Assembly: GCA_905221605.1 (NCBI GenBank)
Contig: CAJNDS010002409.1
Span: forward strand, 42,501 to 106,500
Reading direction: 5' to 3'
Source: Symbiodinium natans
Taxonomy: Eukaryota > Sar > Dinophyceae > Suessiales > Symbiodiniaceae
Length of the DNA: 64,000 nucleotides
The notes beneath the pieces were generated by a model that searched no databases, was not told where the DNA came from, and was given only the letters and a program-made list of their open reading frames with translations. Below are positions 30,627 to 42,800 of the stretch, piece after piece. The position numbers and the translations under genes were made by a program. Each line of letters opens with the position of its first letter. The stretch's first letter is position 1.

Positions 30627-33600
30627 CTATGTATGTATGTATGTATGTATGTATGTATGTATGTATGTATGTATGTATGTATGTATGTATATATATATAT
30701 ATATATAAGTTCAAATCAGGAAAAACACATACATACATTATATATGTATAGAGATACTATGAGCCCTTGGCTCTGGAGGCTCCGCCTGAATTTTGAAGCC
30801 CCAGGCCCTCAAGCCCTAAACGCCCTGTATCCCCCGGTTAACATCCTAAAGTTTCTCAACAAGTCAAAACCCCACACGAGCCCCAAGCAACCTCAAACCA
30901 CTAAAGCCCCCCCCAAGCAACCGAAACTCCTTTGAAGCCCTTTGTCAGGCCCTTCCTCTCTCCCCATTTTCTCCCCACTTGGACACCGCAATCTTGTTCA
31001 GGTGCCGCGGAAGTTCATTCAGAATCCTGCGCTGAATTAGGGTTCAGGGGTTGCTGCTTCCTAGAAGGGGCTTGGAATTTCCTTACCCATTACTTCAGGC
31101 TTAGTTGTACTAGAGACGAGAAGGTTAAAGCACAGATAGACCATTCGTCACTCTCACAAATCATATCAGAGCCAAATTGCGAAAACGATAAACTGTACTC
31201 TGTTTCGGGGCTACCTCAACCCTGAAACCTAGACCCGAACCCTAAACCTCCAACCTTACACCATACTTTGAGCCCACCGGCCCCCTAAACAAGCCCACTA
31301 GCGAAAAGCCGTGGCTTCACCGAAGCCACCCTGAGCTGCTTCTTGCTGCCACTTCTCCGGTAAGGGTTGAGGTGTTGGGTTTGGGTTTCGGGCGTGTAAG
31401 GAGAGATATCCCACCGATACCCATGACTTATTGCATGGTTCACAGACGCGCGTTCGATTTCAGAGCATTGGGGTTTAGGCTGAGACTCTACATCCTAAGC
31501 CCGAACTCCCAGCAGGGCTTCAGGGTTTGGATGTTTGGGCGCTGGTACGGCGTTGCGTGGATATAGGGGTTTATGGAAACGCTCTCACCCAGAGGCTACA
31601 ACCGCCCCGACCAAAAACCTCACAAGCCCTCTTAGGCCCTGAAAACTCCTGACCCCCAAACCCCCCCCCCCCCCCCCAGGTACGGCTACCGCTCTCAACC
31701 CAACCCTGAACCCGCTAAGGTACGGCTACCGCTCTTCCTACCTCGGCACCTGCATCATCTATGCCTGGGTGGCTTTGCCCTTGGCCGGCTATGTGGTGAT
31801 GATCTGGGGCCTCTACATCGCCTATGCCTCTTTGAATCGGAGAATTAAGGGGATTTCAGGGGTTTTGAGTGTTTCTAGGGGTTTGTAGGGGTTCAGGGTT
31901 TCTTCGGCCTTTGCTAGGCTTTTCTCGTGGCGCTTGGCGTAGTGGTTCACACGGGGAGTATACTGGGCGAAAAGAGGGTATTTCTCAGCCCGAAAACCAG
32001 GAAGACCGTACTATATTATATGAGGCTTCACAACCCTTCTTTGAGACAAAAGGATTGGTTGGAGAGTTGCAAGGCGGGGAGGGGGGGGGGGGCACGCGGT
32101 TAAGACGGCGTTCAGGGCTGAGGGGTGGGGCTTGATACGACTGGGATGATACAATACTGCATATCATAAAGTTGCATATTTACATAGGCATATTTAATAT
32201 ACAGTACAATGTACTTTGTGTTGTATATATCTATAGCTATTCATCTAAATAATTGTTGCACTATGAACATGTTACATGTTCATACACTCTGCGTATTATA
32301 TTGTGATGGTAAACATCTGTTTATTGTCTGCAGCAGATCCCCGTTCCGTGGAGCACAGCTTCGTGGTGCCTCTCGAGCATTCACGTGAGCCTTTGCAATA
32401 GCACCCTCCTGCATTTTGGCCACTACCCCCTTGCCCCCACTCTGACTAAACCCCAAACCGGCCCAAACCCCTTGGCGGGAAGATCGAAGTCTCTAACCCC
32501 TAAAAACCGCCCGGCCCTAGAACTCTAAAACTCCTTAAAGCTCCAAACCCCTAAACCTGCGGCTCCCCTGTCCGCGTTATCCGAGCGGCCCAGGCCATCT
32601 CTGATGGCATCTACTTCCCGCCAGGCGCGGATTACTGGAAGGAGGCCCAGGATGTGGGGCTTCCGGGATTTGAGGGGTGGAATGTAGTGTTTAGGTGCGC
32701 ATGGGCATAGACACATTGACATGTGTATACATGTACACAGACATCCACACCCATACTGCGTTATGCAGTGTGACATGTTCATGACATGCATACATATATA
32801 GATATATAATATACACACATGCATGTACATATGCGTGTGCGTTCGCGTGTCTGCTTTTGATGCCATGCAATATAGACTACTAGGACGATGATTGCCATGG
32901 TTCTAATAATAAGGTGTTTTTTTTGGGGTGGGGCTGGGGGATTTTAGGGCTTGTAGGTTTTGCTTTCAACGGTTTCGGGGTGTGCGGTTAGGGCTCTGCA
33001 CCTGACAATAAGAGCTCTGAGTCCCAAAAGCCCTGCTTGCACCTGCAAGTCCATAAAGAATCACACGCAATAAGTGTCGTTAAGGGTAAACCTTGTAGGC
33101 CTGAAACCCCCGTTGTTTTTAAAGGGTACCGTAGGAGCTCCCCGCTCTTCATTGCGAGGTGGAAATTCAATTCTCTTGAAAGGGCTTGTGGGTTTAGGGT
33201 TTCTAGAATTGATAGGGTTTATCGGGCTGATAGGGCTCATGCAGCTTTAACCTTTCAGGGTTCGATGACTTTGAGTTTCAAGGTTGAAGGTGTTTATAGA
33301 GCTTCAGGATCGACGGGACGGATGAAGCAGTGGCCCCCAAGACCGTCCTGAAGTAGTGTTTGTGACGTGAGGGGGTTTAAATCTTAAGGGATGTGGAGGC
33401 AAGCAATCCGCCCTAAAGCCCAAAAACCTAAGCCCCCAAAAACCATAAACCCAAACTCGAAAACTCAAAAGACCCCAACAAAGAATCCTAAACGAATAGC
33501 CGAGATTATCCCTTGACCGAACCCCCGAGCCCGCTTGCAGCAATTTGGCACCTGGGACGGCCTGATGATGCCCTGGCGCCTCCGACGGGGATTCTCCAAG

Positions 33601-36600
33601 ACGCCAAAAATAGGTTTGGGGAATTGAGGGTCCAGGGTTCAGGGTTTGGATTGTGCGGCGTGTTTTGGGAAGAGAAGGTTGGGGGGGGGGTGGGGGGGGG
33701 GGGGGAGGACTGGGCGTAGGGTCAGGTGATGGTAGGGTGGATCTGGGGATGAGGACTTGTGGTGTCGGTGGTGTGCTTCGGGCTCGAAGGCCCAAAACGC
33801 ACTCTGAGCCCAGAAACCTCCTTTCCCTTCCGAGCCCTAAGCCTTAGCCCCCAAAAGGCTCTGGTTGGGTAATTGGTCTTCTGTCTTTGGGTGTGATTTT
33901 TAAATTCTGGTGTCTTAAGCCGGGTGTTGGAGTTCACACGGTAACCCTAAAAAAAAACCCTAAGCCGTATGCACCCTGAACCCTTTTAGGGTTGCGGTGT
34001 CCCTGCCAGCCCTAAGGCCTAAAACCCAACTCCGAAGCCCATGGAGCTCTGAGGGTTTATAGGGTTTCCCTAAACCCTAAACCCTAAACCCTAAACCCTA
34101 GGGTGTTTTAAGGTTTGGGGGGAGGTTTCCCAGAGCAAGCTGCGACTATCAGTGGGTGGTTTGCGAGTCCAAAATTGTGGGAAGCCCGCTCTCTTGAATG
34201 ATGGGGTTTAGGGTTTAGGGTTTAGGGTTTAGGGTTTAGGGTTTAGGGTTTAGGAGACAGATCCTTAAAGCCAGGGGTATCTCAAAAAAAGAGACCATGA
34301 GGCAGCGACCAGCAAGATGCGGGATTCAGGTTCCCTGAGCTCTGAACTCTGAACATTCAACCCTGAGGCCCTAAACCCGCAATCCTAGCTTGAGAACTGC
34401 CCTCAGTGGAAAAGCTGCCCACGTCAGTCGGGTCCCGCAGCCCTTAAATCCTACAACCGTACAAGTCTATGTCTATAACCCGACATTCATTCCTATACCC
34501 TGAACCCCAAACCGTAAGGTGTGTCCATTCTGGGCAAAAAAGCCTAAGCACCCAAACCCGAAACCCTACAACCCTACGCAACCCTGAACCCCAAAAAGAC
34601 CCTAAGCCACCCTAAACCTTTTTGAAACTCTAAAGCCCTAAAGCCACCCTAACACCCCAGACCTTGAAACTCTAAGCCCCTTAAACTCTCTTCAGGTGCA
34701 TCTGGTTCACCCTGGTCCACGTCCTCGCCGGCATCGCCTCGAAGTTCTACACGGCCTCGCGGCTTCGGGTTTGTAGAGGGCTGCAATTGGGGGTTTAGGG
34801 TTTAGGGTTTAGGGTAGGGTTTGGGGTTTCTAGGGTTTCTGGGGTTTATGGTGGGGTTGCGAGGCTTTGGTAGGTCTTAGAGGGTTTACAGGCGCTGTAG
34901 AGTCTATGGGCTTTGTAAGGAGCTCAGGGTTTCTTAGGGGGGTGAGGGCTTAAAGGGCTTATGGTTTAGGGTTTAAAGTCCTTAACGAGTTTCATGGGTT
35001 TAAAGTGTGCAGTGGCTTAGGTGTTTTCGGGCCAGGGTTTAGGGCTTGAAGGCTTCGCTGCCCATCACGAGCACCCTCCACTTCTCAACATATTTCTAGC
35101 GTACTTTTCCCTAAAAGAATGCAGCGCAACATCAGGCAAGAAAGGGGTTCCTTCTTTTGTTACCTTGCTGGGCAACCACGTTGTCCCAGAAGGTGAACGG
35201 TCAGTGGTTGCGTACTGCCTGCACCCGCGCTGGTGAACTCTCTGGCGGACTGTGAACACTGACAGGAGCACACACCCTCATACACCTAAAACCCTCACTC
35301 TAAACCAGCCTTGGTTACCCTAAACCCTAAGCCCTAAACCCTAAACCCTAAACCCTAAACCCTAAACCCTAAGGCATAGTTAGACCTTGAGCTTGAAACC
35401 CGTTTTGGATGCCGGAAGTCCTCTGCAAGACAACACAAGAGAGCTCACGCGAAAAAGAGGGGTCGACGGTCGGCGGAAGGCCTCCCTCCCTTCCCTCCGA
35501 CCGACCCTAAGTTCTCTGCGAATGATACGGTTACGGAAGAACCAGGGTTCCTAAGTAGACAATTGAGAGTCGAACCTGTCTCAGAGCTCGTCAGGCAACT
35601 GCTCGTTGTTCGCACCCTGCTTCAGGTTTAGGGTTTAGGGTTTAGGGTTTAGGGTTTAGGGTTTAGGGTTTGAGGTTCGGGGGTTGGGGGTTGGGGATTG
35701 GGGGTTTAGCAAAGCAGCCCAGCAGAAGGCCATGAACTCGCAGTCAATGCTGCCCTGCACCAACATGGAGGATGCCACTCACTTGCGCCCTGGCTTCGAA
35801 CCACCCAGAAGCCGCTTGGGTTTAGGGTTTAGGGTTTAGGGTTTAGGGTTTAGGGTTTAGGGTTTAGGGTTTAGGGTTTAGGGTTTAGGGGGGGAGGCTT
35901 CTTGGTTCGGGCGTGTGGCTTCCGCTTTTTCCGGAATGAATTACAAGACTGCAGATCCATTCTGACATGACCCTCCCCCTCAAGGATTGTGGACGAGGAT
36001 ACCTATGTTGACCCAGATGATGTGGAAGATCCCGATGAGCTCAAGGGCGAGGTGGAATGGGCTGGGGGTATAACATCCCGGTATGTGGAGTTAGTCGGTT
36101 AGGTAAGGACCGTCCGCAGGTCGGACTTTAGAGAAGAGAGTCGAGCTTGGGGCTTTTAAGTAAGGTTACAGTGGATCTAGGCCCGCTAGCCAGGACACCT
36201 GGTTCCTCGAGAAGATTGCTTCCGTGCAGGCGCGCGTGAAACGCGCATCGACGCGGCAGGCCGGTCCAGTCACCGTTACATTCCCAACAGCTTCAACCCT
36301 GAACCTTGAGAGCCCGAAACTGTAAATCCTACACCCGGTTGATCCTAAGGTAGGGATTTTGAGGCTGTGCTTGGCCTCTTGCCCGTTAATTCGTTTTTGA
36401 TTTATTTGTTTATTCATTTTTATCTCTTTTTGTTTTGGGAGGGGGGAGGGGGGGGGCTTTGGGGAACTCACCCCTCCAAGTCCAGAGACCAAAACCATCG
36501 CTAAAGACTTGGCTAACGGCTTAGGGTTTGGGGGGCTTCATCCTCTACTCGGGCTCTATGCTTGTGGGGACGATTACAGGTCTGGATGCGCGGTGCTTGT

Positions 36601-37075
36601 GTCAGACACCCGCATTCGCCTAATGTTGTGTCACTGAAATTCTCAAGCATCAGTTCTGCTCAGCCCAGCTAGTTGCATTACGTCAGTGACCTCAGGAGCC
36701 CAATTCCCTTGATGTATCTCTGTGTATACACACACACTATTACATAGGCCCCTGTCTAATACCAGCACCAGGTCATGCCGATCTCAGAGGACGACGATGG
36801 AACGCGGCATGTGGTGCCCTCCTCAGCTTTGCCACCGGGTCTTGTGAGCTTGGGATGAACTAGGACAATGCGGGGCTTAGGTACTATAGGGGACCACAAA
36901 ATCGACATAGCTGTCCCCATCAATCAGTTGTTCACAGTGTGAATTGTAGAGTTCTCCACCTGCGCAACTAGGGGCGTTAAGCAACAGGTGCACACCGCGA
37001 AAGAAGAAACATGATCATTTTAAACTGTCCTGTTGCTTTTCCCACATTGCTCAGAGCATGTCATCAAGTCAATGA
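29591..37075 (+). CDS. Unrecognised multi-exon membrane protein
   Basis: Exon-like blocks: 29591-29657 (VKRECKKQGKSYGSFAT; an ATG lies just upstream at 29579), 31720-31841 (YLGTCIIYAWVALPLAGYVV then MIWGLYIAYAS, two membrane spans), 32334-32384 (RSVEHSFVVPLEHS), about 32561-32650 (IRAAQAISDGIYFPPGADYW), 33541-33613 (QFGTWDGLMMPWRLRRGFSK), 34696-34768 (IWFTLVHVLAGIASKFYTAS, a membrane span), 35723-35819, 35985-36051 (acidic, VDPDDVEDPDELKGE), 36772-36843 (VMPISEDDDGTRHVVPSSAL), and 37055 onward. In the phase-consistent reading the last exon stops at TGA 37073-37075. Several junction phases do not fit, and the 32561 acceptor lacks AG. A further stretch at 37212-37262 (EYTCVRYVYSQPGMLEF) is also open. 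The family is not recognised; membership of the P5 gene downstream is possible but less likely. Confidence 0.42.
30376..30394 (+). repeat. Poly-C run
   Basis: Nineteen or so consecutive C, with a second run of about 16 C just before the acceptor at 31679. Confidence 0.9.
30500..30707 (+). repeat. (TATG)n / (TA)n microsatellite
   Basis: TA dinucleotides, then about 38 ATGT tetranucleotides with one interruption (TAACTATG), then TA again. Open reading frames of Tyr-Val-Cys-Met here are repeat artefacts. Confidence 0.97.
31678..31735 (+). repeat. 18-bp direct repeat around a splice acceptor
   Basis: AGGTACGGCTACCGCTCT at 31678-31695 and again at 31718-31735, separated by 22 bases of telomere-like text. 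The second copy starts the exon with the two membrane spans; the first repeats the acceptor AG/G. Confidence 0.92.
32160..32330. repeat. A+T-rich intron patch
   Basis: TA-rich unique sequence free of telomere words just before the exon at 32334. Confidence 0.7.
34068..34099 (-). repeat. Telomere-type repeat (CCCTAAA)4-5
   Basis: Short C-strand array; an inverted G-strand array follows at 34205. No exon seen between them. Confidence 0.95.
34205..34253 (+). repeat. Telomere-type repeat (TTTAGGG)7
   Basis: Perfect units, 105 bases after the inverted array. Confidence 0.97.
35318..35372 (-). repeat. Telomere-type repeat (CCCTAAA)n
   Basis: Seven to eight units, one CCCTAAG. Confidence 0.95.
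35625..35671 (+). repeat. Telomere-type repeat (TTTAGGG)n
   Basis: Six to seven units upstream of the exon at 35723. G-rich text continues to the acceptor region, an exception to the usual C-rich 3' intron end. Confidence 0.95.
35820..35890 (+). repeat. Telomere-type repeat (TTTAGGG)n
   Basis: Ten units beginning exactly at the donor of the exon 35723-35819 (G/GTTTAGGG). Confidence 0.97.
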
Positions 37076-37992
37076 GAAGAGAATGCGCCACCTCAACCCC
37101 CAGACCAAACACTGCATCAGGCTCTACTGCATGTAAGCTTTTCCTAGAATTGCTGGCAATAGGCCGCTCAGTGGTGACTCGAATACTCTAACAACCCCAT
37201 ATGTTTTCGAGGAGTACACTTGCGTCCGCTATGTCTACAGCCAGCCTGGCATGCTTGAGTTTGCTGTGTTTCTGAACAGAGCGAACTCTTCGTCTTTAGT
37301 GTCGTTGGCTCTTGTTGGAGGTTTAGCTCATACACCAAACCCTATACCCCGAAACCCTAAACCCTAAACCCTCGCCCCTGAACCCTAGCCCCTGAACCCT
37401 GAACCCTGAACCGTGAACCCTGCTTCTGGCATCCTTCGAAACCTCACCCGAAGAAGCGCAGCGGGGGGCATCCTTGAACCCTTCATCCTGATCCGACCCT
37501 CAAAGTTGGGCACGGGGGGGGCTCGGGCTTGGTACTTTCTGGGTACCTGGTGTCAAGTTCGGTGCGTCTTTTGTTGCATCCCAAGATCTAGGTACCTTTG
37601 ATGGCTGAAAGGAGCCAAAGCTTCTGAGCGTAAACTAACCCTCGAACCCTGGGAGTGTTGTTGATATCCTAAGCCCTTCTAGCAACACCGGATTTAGGGT
37701 CATTGTAGGTCTAGGGTTCTTGAGAGGGTGTTTGTTTGACATCTCTGGCCGACACACAAAGCCGTTGAGCGTTCGGGGTATCAGGGGTTAGTTTGGACCT
37801 TGGTATTGGGCGTAGTTCCGCATGGTGACAGTCAACCCATCATCAGCCCTGCATCCCTGAACGATCGAGACTCATGGATCGAAAGAGTTTTTATGGTGTT
37901 CGGAGATTTAGGGTTTAAGGGTTTCGGGTTTAGGGGTCTTGGCCGGGGTTAAACTCTAAACCCGAAACCCCAAACCCCTGGGCAATTGCGCC

Positions 37993-38101
37993 ATGGCCTT
38001 GCCTGGATTCTGGATGCTGCGGATCTCCTGGCTGCTCTGGGCTGTCTGTGCCGTCTCCCGCCCCCCGGAGGACGCTCTCCCGGCGAGTTCCGGGGCTGGG
38101 C
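37993..38101 (+). CDS. Candidate start exon of the P5 ATPase
   Basis: MALPGFWMLRISWLLWAVCA begins a signal-like hydrophobic N-terminus followed by a Pro/Ser stretch. GT donor, phase 1, fitting the next exon. ORF too short to stand alone. Confidence 0.5.
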
Positions 38102-39839
38102 GTTGAATCATGTAGGGGTTTTGGGTTTTATATAGGGTTCGGGAATATAGTTGCTAGTAGTCTTCCCTTATGGCCCCTTAATAAACTCTAATGACCCCCA
38201 AAACTCTACTCTAATTATTGAACAACCCTTCACACAATCTTTCTCAGCAGACCGGCTTATCCTAAACACCATCAGCGTTATGTTATACCCTGAATCAAGT
38301 ATCTTCCTCGTCCTCTTCTTCTTCCTTTCTGTACGGGCTAGCTTCCTGTATACACCCTTCACAGAAAAAACAAAATGGCCCTTCTCCTTTATGGGCTATT
38401 GAACGTCGCCAAACAGCTCCGTGGAAAACCCCGGGGATCCCACGCCACAAGCCAAACAAAACTCACGCGGAGCGCTTTGTCGATTGGGGCATGTAGGGGT
38501 TGACAGTTTTAGAGTGTTGTGGGCTTTGGGGTTTGGAGGTTTAGGAGGTTTCGGGAATGAGGAGCTTCGAGTTGTTTAGGGATTTGTTTGGTTCGGGTTC
38601 CCTGGACCATAAACCCCTTAAGCCTAAACTGGGTGTCAGAGGGCCAGGGTCTAGAGTTGGATATTTTCCGAAAAGGGTACCCAATATAACGCACACATAC
38701 TCAAATTTCGAGAAGCCTCATTATTGGAATCCCTCCCAGAAAAGCGTGAAACCTCCGTTTTGGGCTTTCGGCTTCCGGCTTCTTCCCGCCGGAAGGAGCC
38801 GCGGAAGCTCTTGGCGATCGGTGCCGCCAACGCGTGGATCAACTGGACAGAGGCCATGTAGGGGTTAGGACTTAGGGTTCTTGGGGTTAACCCTTCGCAC
38901 CCTGCACCCCTTTGGAGATTTGAGGTGTAGGGTATGGGTCCCTGAGGGTTTGAGATTTAGGGTCAGATACCCCCCCACCCAAGGTTTCCCTCAACCCAAG
39001 GAGGGTGGGGGCACGGCGGAAATCCTGTGAGTTGAGGCGAAACCTTATACCCTAAAAAACAAACCCTAAAAATCCTAAACCCTCACCCAACCCTAAACCC
39101 TCACCCTAAACCCTAAACCACGAGGGCGTAGGGTTTAGCATCATCTTTCATGCCATGCGCATCCTGAACCCTGACTGCCCTCGGCCCACACCCCGCCAAG
39201 TCCTAAGTCCCTAAAGCCCCGCCTCCCCCCAAACCCCAAACTCCCACACCCTAAACCCTGAGCCCCTTAAGGAAGCCTTGGCCCCTCAGCCCCCAACCCG
39301 AAACAAAAAAAAAAAACAATAAGCCTGGGCCTCGAACTCTAAAACCCCATCAAATCCGAAGCATATAGGGTTTCGGGTTCAGGGTTTGGGGTTTAGGTCT
39401 ACTGAAGCTCCTTAAGAGCCCTGAGCCCCTGTCCCCCCCCTTCGCCCTGGCGGAAGGTTGAGGCCTCCTCCAAACGCCGGCACCCCTGGACTGCCGTCAC
39501 GTTGGATCTGCAACTTGCCTTGCAAGCGCCTTAACGTTTAGGGGTTTAGGGATTTAGGGTTTAGGGGTTTAGGGGTTTAGGGGTTTAGGGGTTTAGGGGT
39601 TTAGGGGGTTTAGGGGTTTAGGGGTTTAGGGGTTTAGGGGTTTAGGGGTTTAGGGTTTAGGGTTTAGGGTAGGAGTTCAGATGCAGAGGGCTTATGGGCC
39701 CCACTTTTCGGGCGAAGGGCTCCTTTTTGTGAAAAGCTTTCCCGACAAAAGCTTCCCTGCCGGACCCCAAGTTAAAGCCTTTAGGGATTCGTGTATATGT
39801 ACATATTTTTTCATACTGCGTATATGTACAGACATATAC

Positions 39840-39875
<36 letters not shown>

Positions 39876-42800
39876 TTGTATTTATGCATATGTCTATGTA
39901 TGTGGGGTCTGTTATGAATGTGTTTGTGACAACCCCCGAAAACAAGGCAGAGCCCCCCAGCCGAGGCTGGAATTCGGGCCCTTGATGTTGCAAGGAGGCC
40001 GCTTGGACCTTCTCCGGCTGATTTGGCATGCTGTTTGTTTTGGGGGTTTAGGGTTTAGGTTTTGACTCCAATCCCTAAGCCCTGAACACCTAGACCTTTA
40101 GCCGCTAAGCCCTACCCATTCCTGAAATACAGCCACACTGACAGTCTCAACCCCCCGCCCTAAACCCCCGCCCCCCCGAAATCCGACCTCTCGTGGCCCT
40201 GCAGAGGCTTTCAGGCGGCCTTGAATCGCTATGCGGGGGAGCTGCAGGCCGCCATATCCTTCTTGTTTGGGCGCAGGGGGAGGGGGGGTTTAGGGCTTAG
40301 GGTGGTTAGGGGTTAGGGTTTAGGGTTTAGGGCTAGGGTTTCGGGTTTAGGGCTACTGAAGCCCAAGCTCCTTAGACCCTGAGCCCTAGAAACCTTTCCC
40401 CATACATATCCTACAGCCAGGCCGCCCTGGCGGAACACCGTCCTGCTGCTCTCCTGGTGGCCTCCAAGGGCCTGTAACTTGGCCCTGAAACCTTGGGGCG
40501 TTCCCCTTAGACTAACAGTCCTTAATAGGGATTTTAATAGGGGGTTACTATAGCCCCTGTTAAGGACTGTTAGTATAAGAAGACCTGTTAGTATAAGAGA
40601 GAATATCCCAACTTAAACCTTCTAAACCCTAACCCCCTCTCCAAGAAATAATGCAGTGCCTCAACGCGGTGCGCTCGTGCCTCTGAAATCCTGCCCTGCC
40701 CTAAGCGATCGTGCCTCTGAAATCCTGCCCTGCCCTAAGCCCAGAATCCCCACCCATCTGGGTTCAGGGTTTAAGTATGGTGTTGAAGTTAGAGCTAACA
40801 GTTGGAGTGGTGGAAGCACAATGTTCCGAAGCGGATGCCTTGGGTGGTTGAAGGTTTGTGGGTTGAGGAGGTTGAGCGTTTAGGATTTCCATGCTCGACG
40901 TTTCCTGTGATCTGTACTTGTCTCTACCTCCGGACGAAATATTCTGCCCCCTAAACCCACACCCACACACCCTAAACTCTCGAAACCTTAAACCCTGTTT
41001 TTTTCCCCACGCCTCCTAAACCCCATATCCTGTCTGCCCGACTTTTAAACTCCCCGAACTCCGAAGACTCCACAAGCCTCTCAAAAGCCAAGGAATCTTC
41101 TCACACACCTGCTCGAAACGCGGAGCTGGTCTGGGCCGGCCGTGCTGCTATCGCCGATCCCGAATAGCTGCGACCATATCGCGGCGGGCAACGAGAGCTG
41201 GGAGGACCGGGAAGCTTGGGAGATCCTGCGGATTCTGGCAGTTTATGCGGGCTTGGATGTTTTATACTGGGTTTGGGAGGATTATGGGGTTTGTGTGGCA
41301 GGTGTTCAGGTTTGGGGCGTTGGGCCTGACAGTTCAACTTCTGGCCTCTGGCTGGCGATCTTTCGGGGTTTGAGGCGCACATACTCTACTTACCATTTAC
41401 CTAGTAGTAGAGTAGGTAACGGGGTAGTAGAATCCCCTTATAATCCCAAAGGTTAACCTTTAGTTCCCCCAGGTTACTGGACAACTAAGTTTACCTGCAG
41501 ATGCTCAGCGTTGCAGGCACAATGGTTGGACAGTCTGCGCATCTTGCGGCGAAGCTCAGCTTGCTATTGGATGTGGGATGCATCCCGAGCTTACATTTTA
41601 AGAACGCCCTATTCGCAACCTTCATGCAAAACCTCCATAGCCGCAGTCTTCCCCCTAGAAGCTCGAAGCCGCTGAGGACACAACCCAGCCCCTCTTGTCA
41701 TTGGGGTGGGAAGCAGCTCGGATGAGCAGATGCTGATACTGGACATGATGGAGGCTCGAGGGACCACTGCACCCTAAGACCGTGCCTAGGGTTCGGGTTA
41801 AGACCAAGCATTTCAAACCATTTCGAGTGTACAACCCATGTCGAGTGCAGACAGGAGACTAGTACCCCAAGAAGCCCCAATTTTGGTGCACCGCCTAGAC
41901 ACTCAAACCTAAACCCTCAACCCTAAACCCTAACCCCGAAGCCCTCTAGACCAGGATGTCGGGACTTGTGGATCATTGGTCCGGCGCGACTTTGCCACCA
42001 GCACCGGGGCCTGGCTGCTTGGTCTGAGTTCCGACTCGTCCTCAAAGACCCTGCAAGGCCAGTAAACCCCATTGCGGCAGGGATGGGCGACCGCGTCGGA
42101 GTACGCACGAGTACGCCCGAGTACGCACGAGTACGCCCGAGTACGCACGAGTACGCCCGAGTACGCACGAGTACGCCCGAGTACGCCCGAGTACGCCCGA
42201 GTACGCACGAGTACGCCCGAGTACGCACGAGTACGCCCGAGTACGCACGAGTACGCCCGAGTACGCCCGAGTACGCCCGAGTACGCACGAGTACGCCCGA
42301 GTACGCACGAGTACGCCCGAGTACGCACGAGTACGCCCGAGTACGCACGAGTACGCACGAGTACGCACGAGTACGCACGAGTACGCACGAGTACGCACGA
42401 GTACGCACGAGTACGCCCGAGTACGCCCGAGTACGCCCGAGTACGCCGAGTACGCCCGAGTACGCCCGAGTACGCTCGAGTACGCCCGAGTACCCCCGAC
42501 TACGCACGAGTACGCACGAGTACGCACGATTACGCACGAGTACGCACGAGTTTGTTTCAAAGCATGTGCATACATTGTTGGAAATCCATCATGCGAAAGT
42601 CGTGTTTGCAAAATGCGGGGGGAGGGGGGGGGGGTGGGGGCTCCCCAACCCCCGCTTTATTTTTAGCCGCGCAAGCTTGCTTCAACGCATATGCATACAT
42701 TTTCGACTCATTTTCGGCAACCCATCATGCGAGCATCGTGTTTGCAAATGGGGGGGCTCCCCCCCCCCCAACCCCCCCCGTTCTTTTTGAGCTAAGCAAG

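Noticed and set aside
30419-30751. Tyr-Val-Cys-Met repeat protein
   Set aside because: Reading of an ATGT microsatellite.
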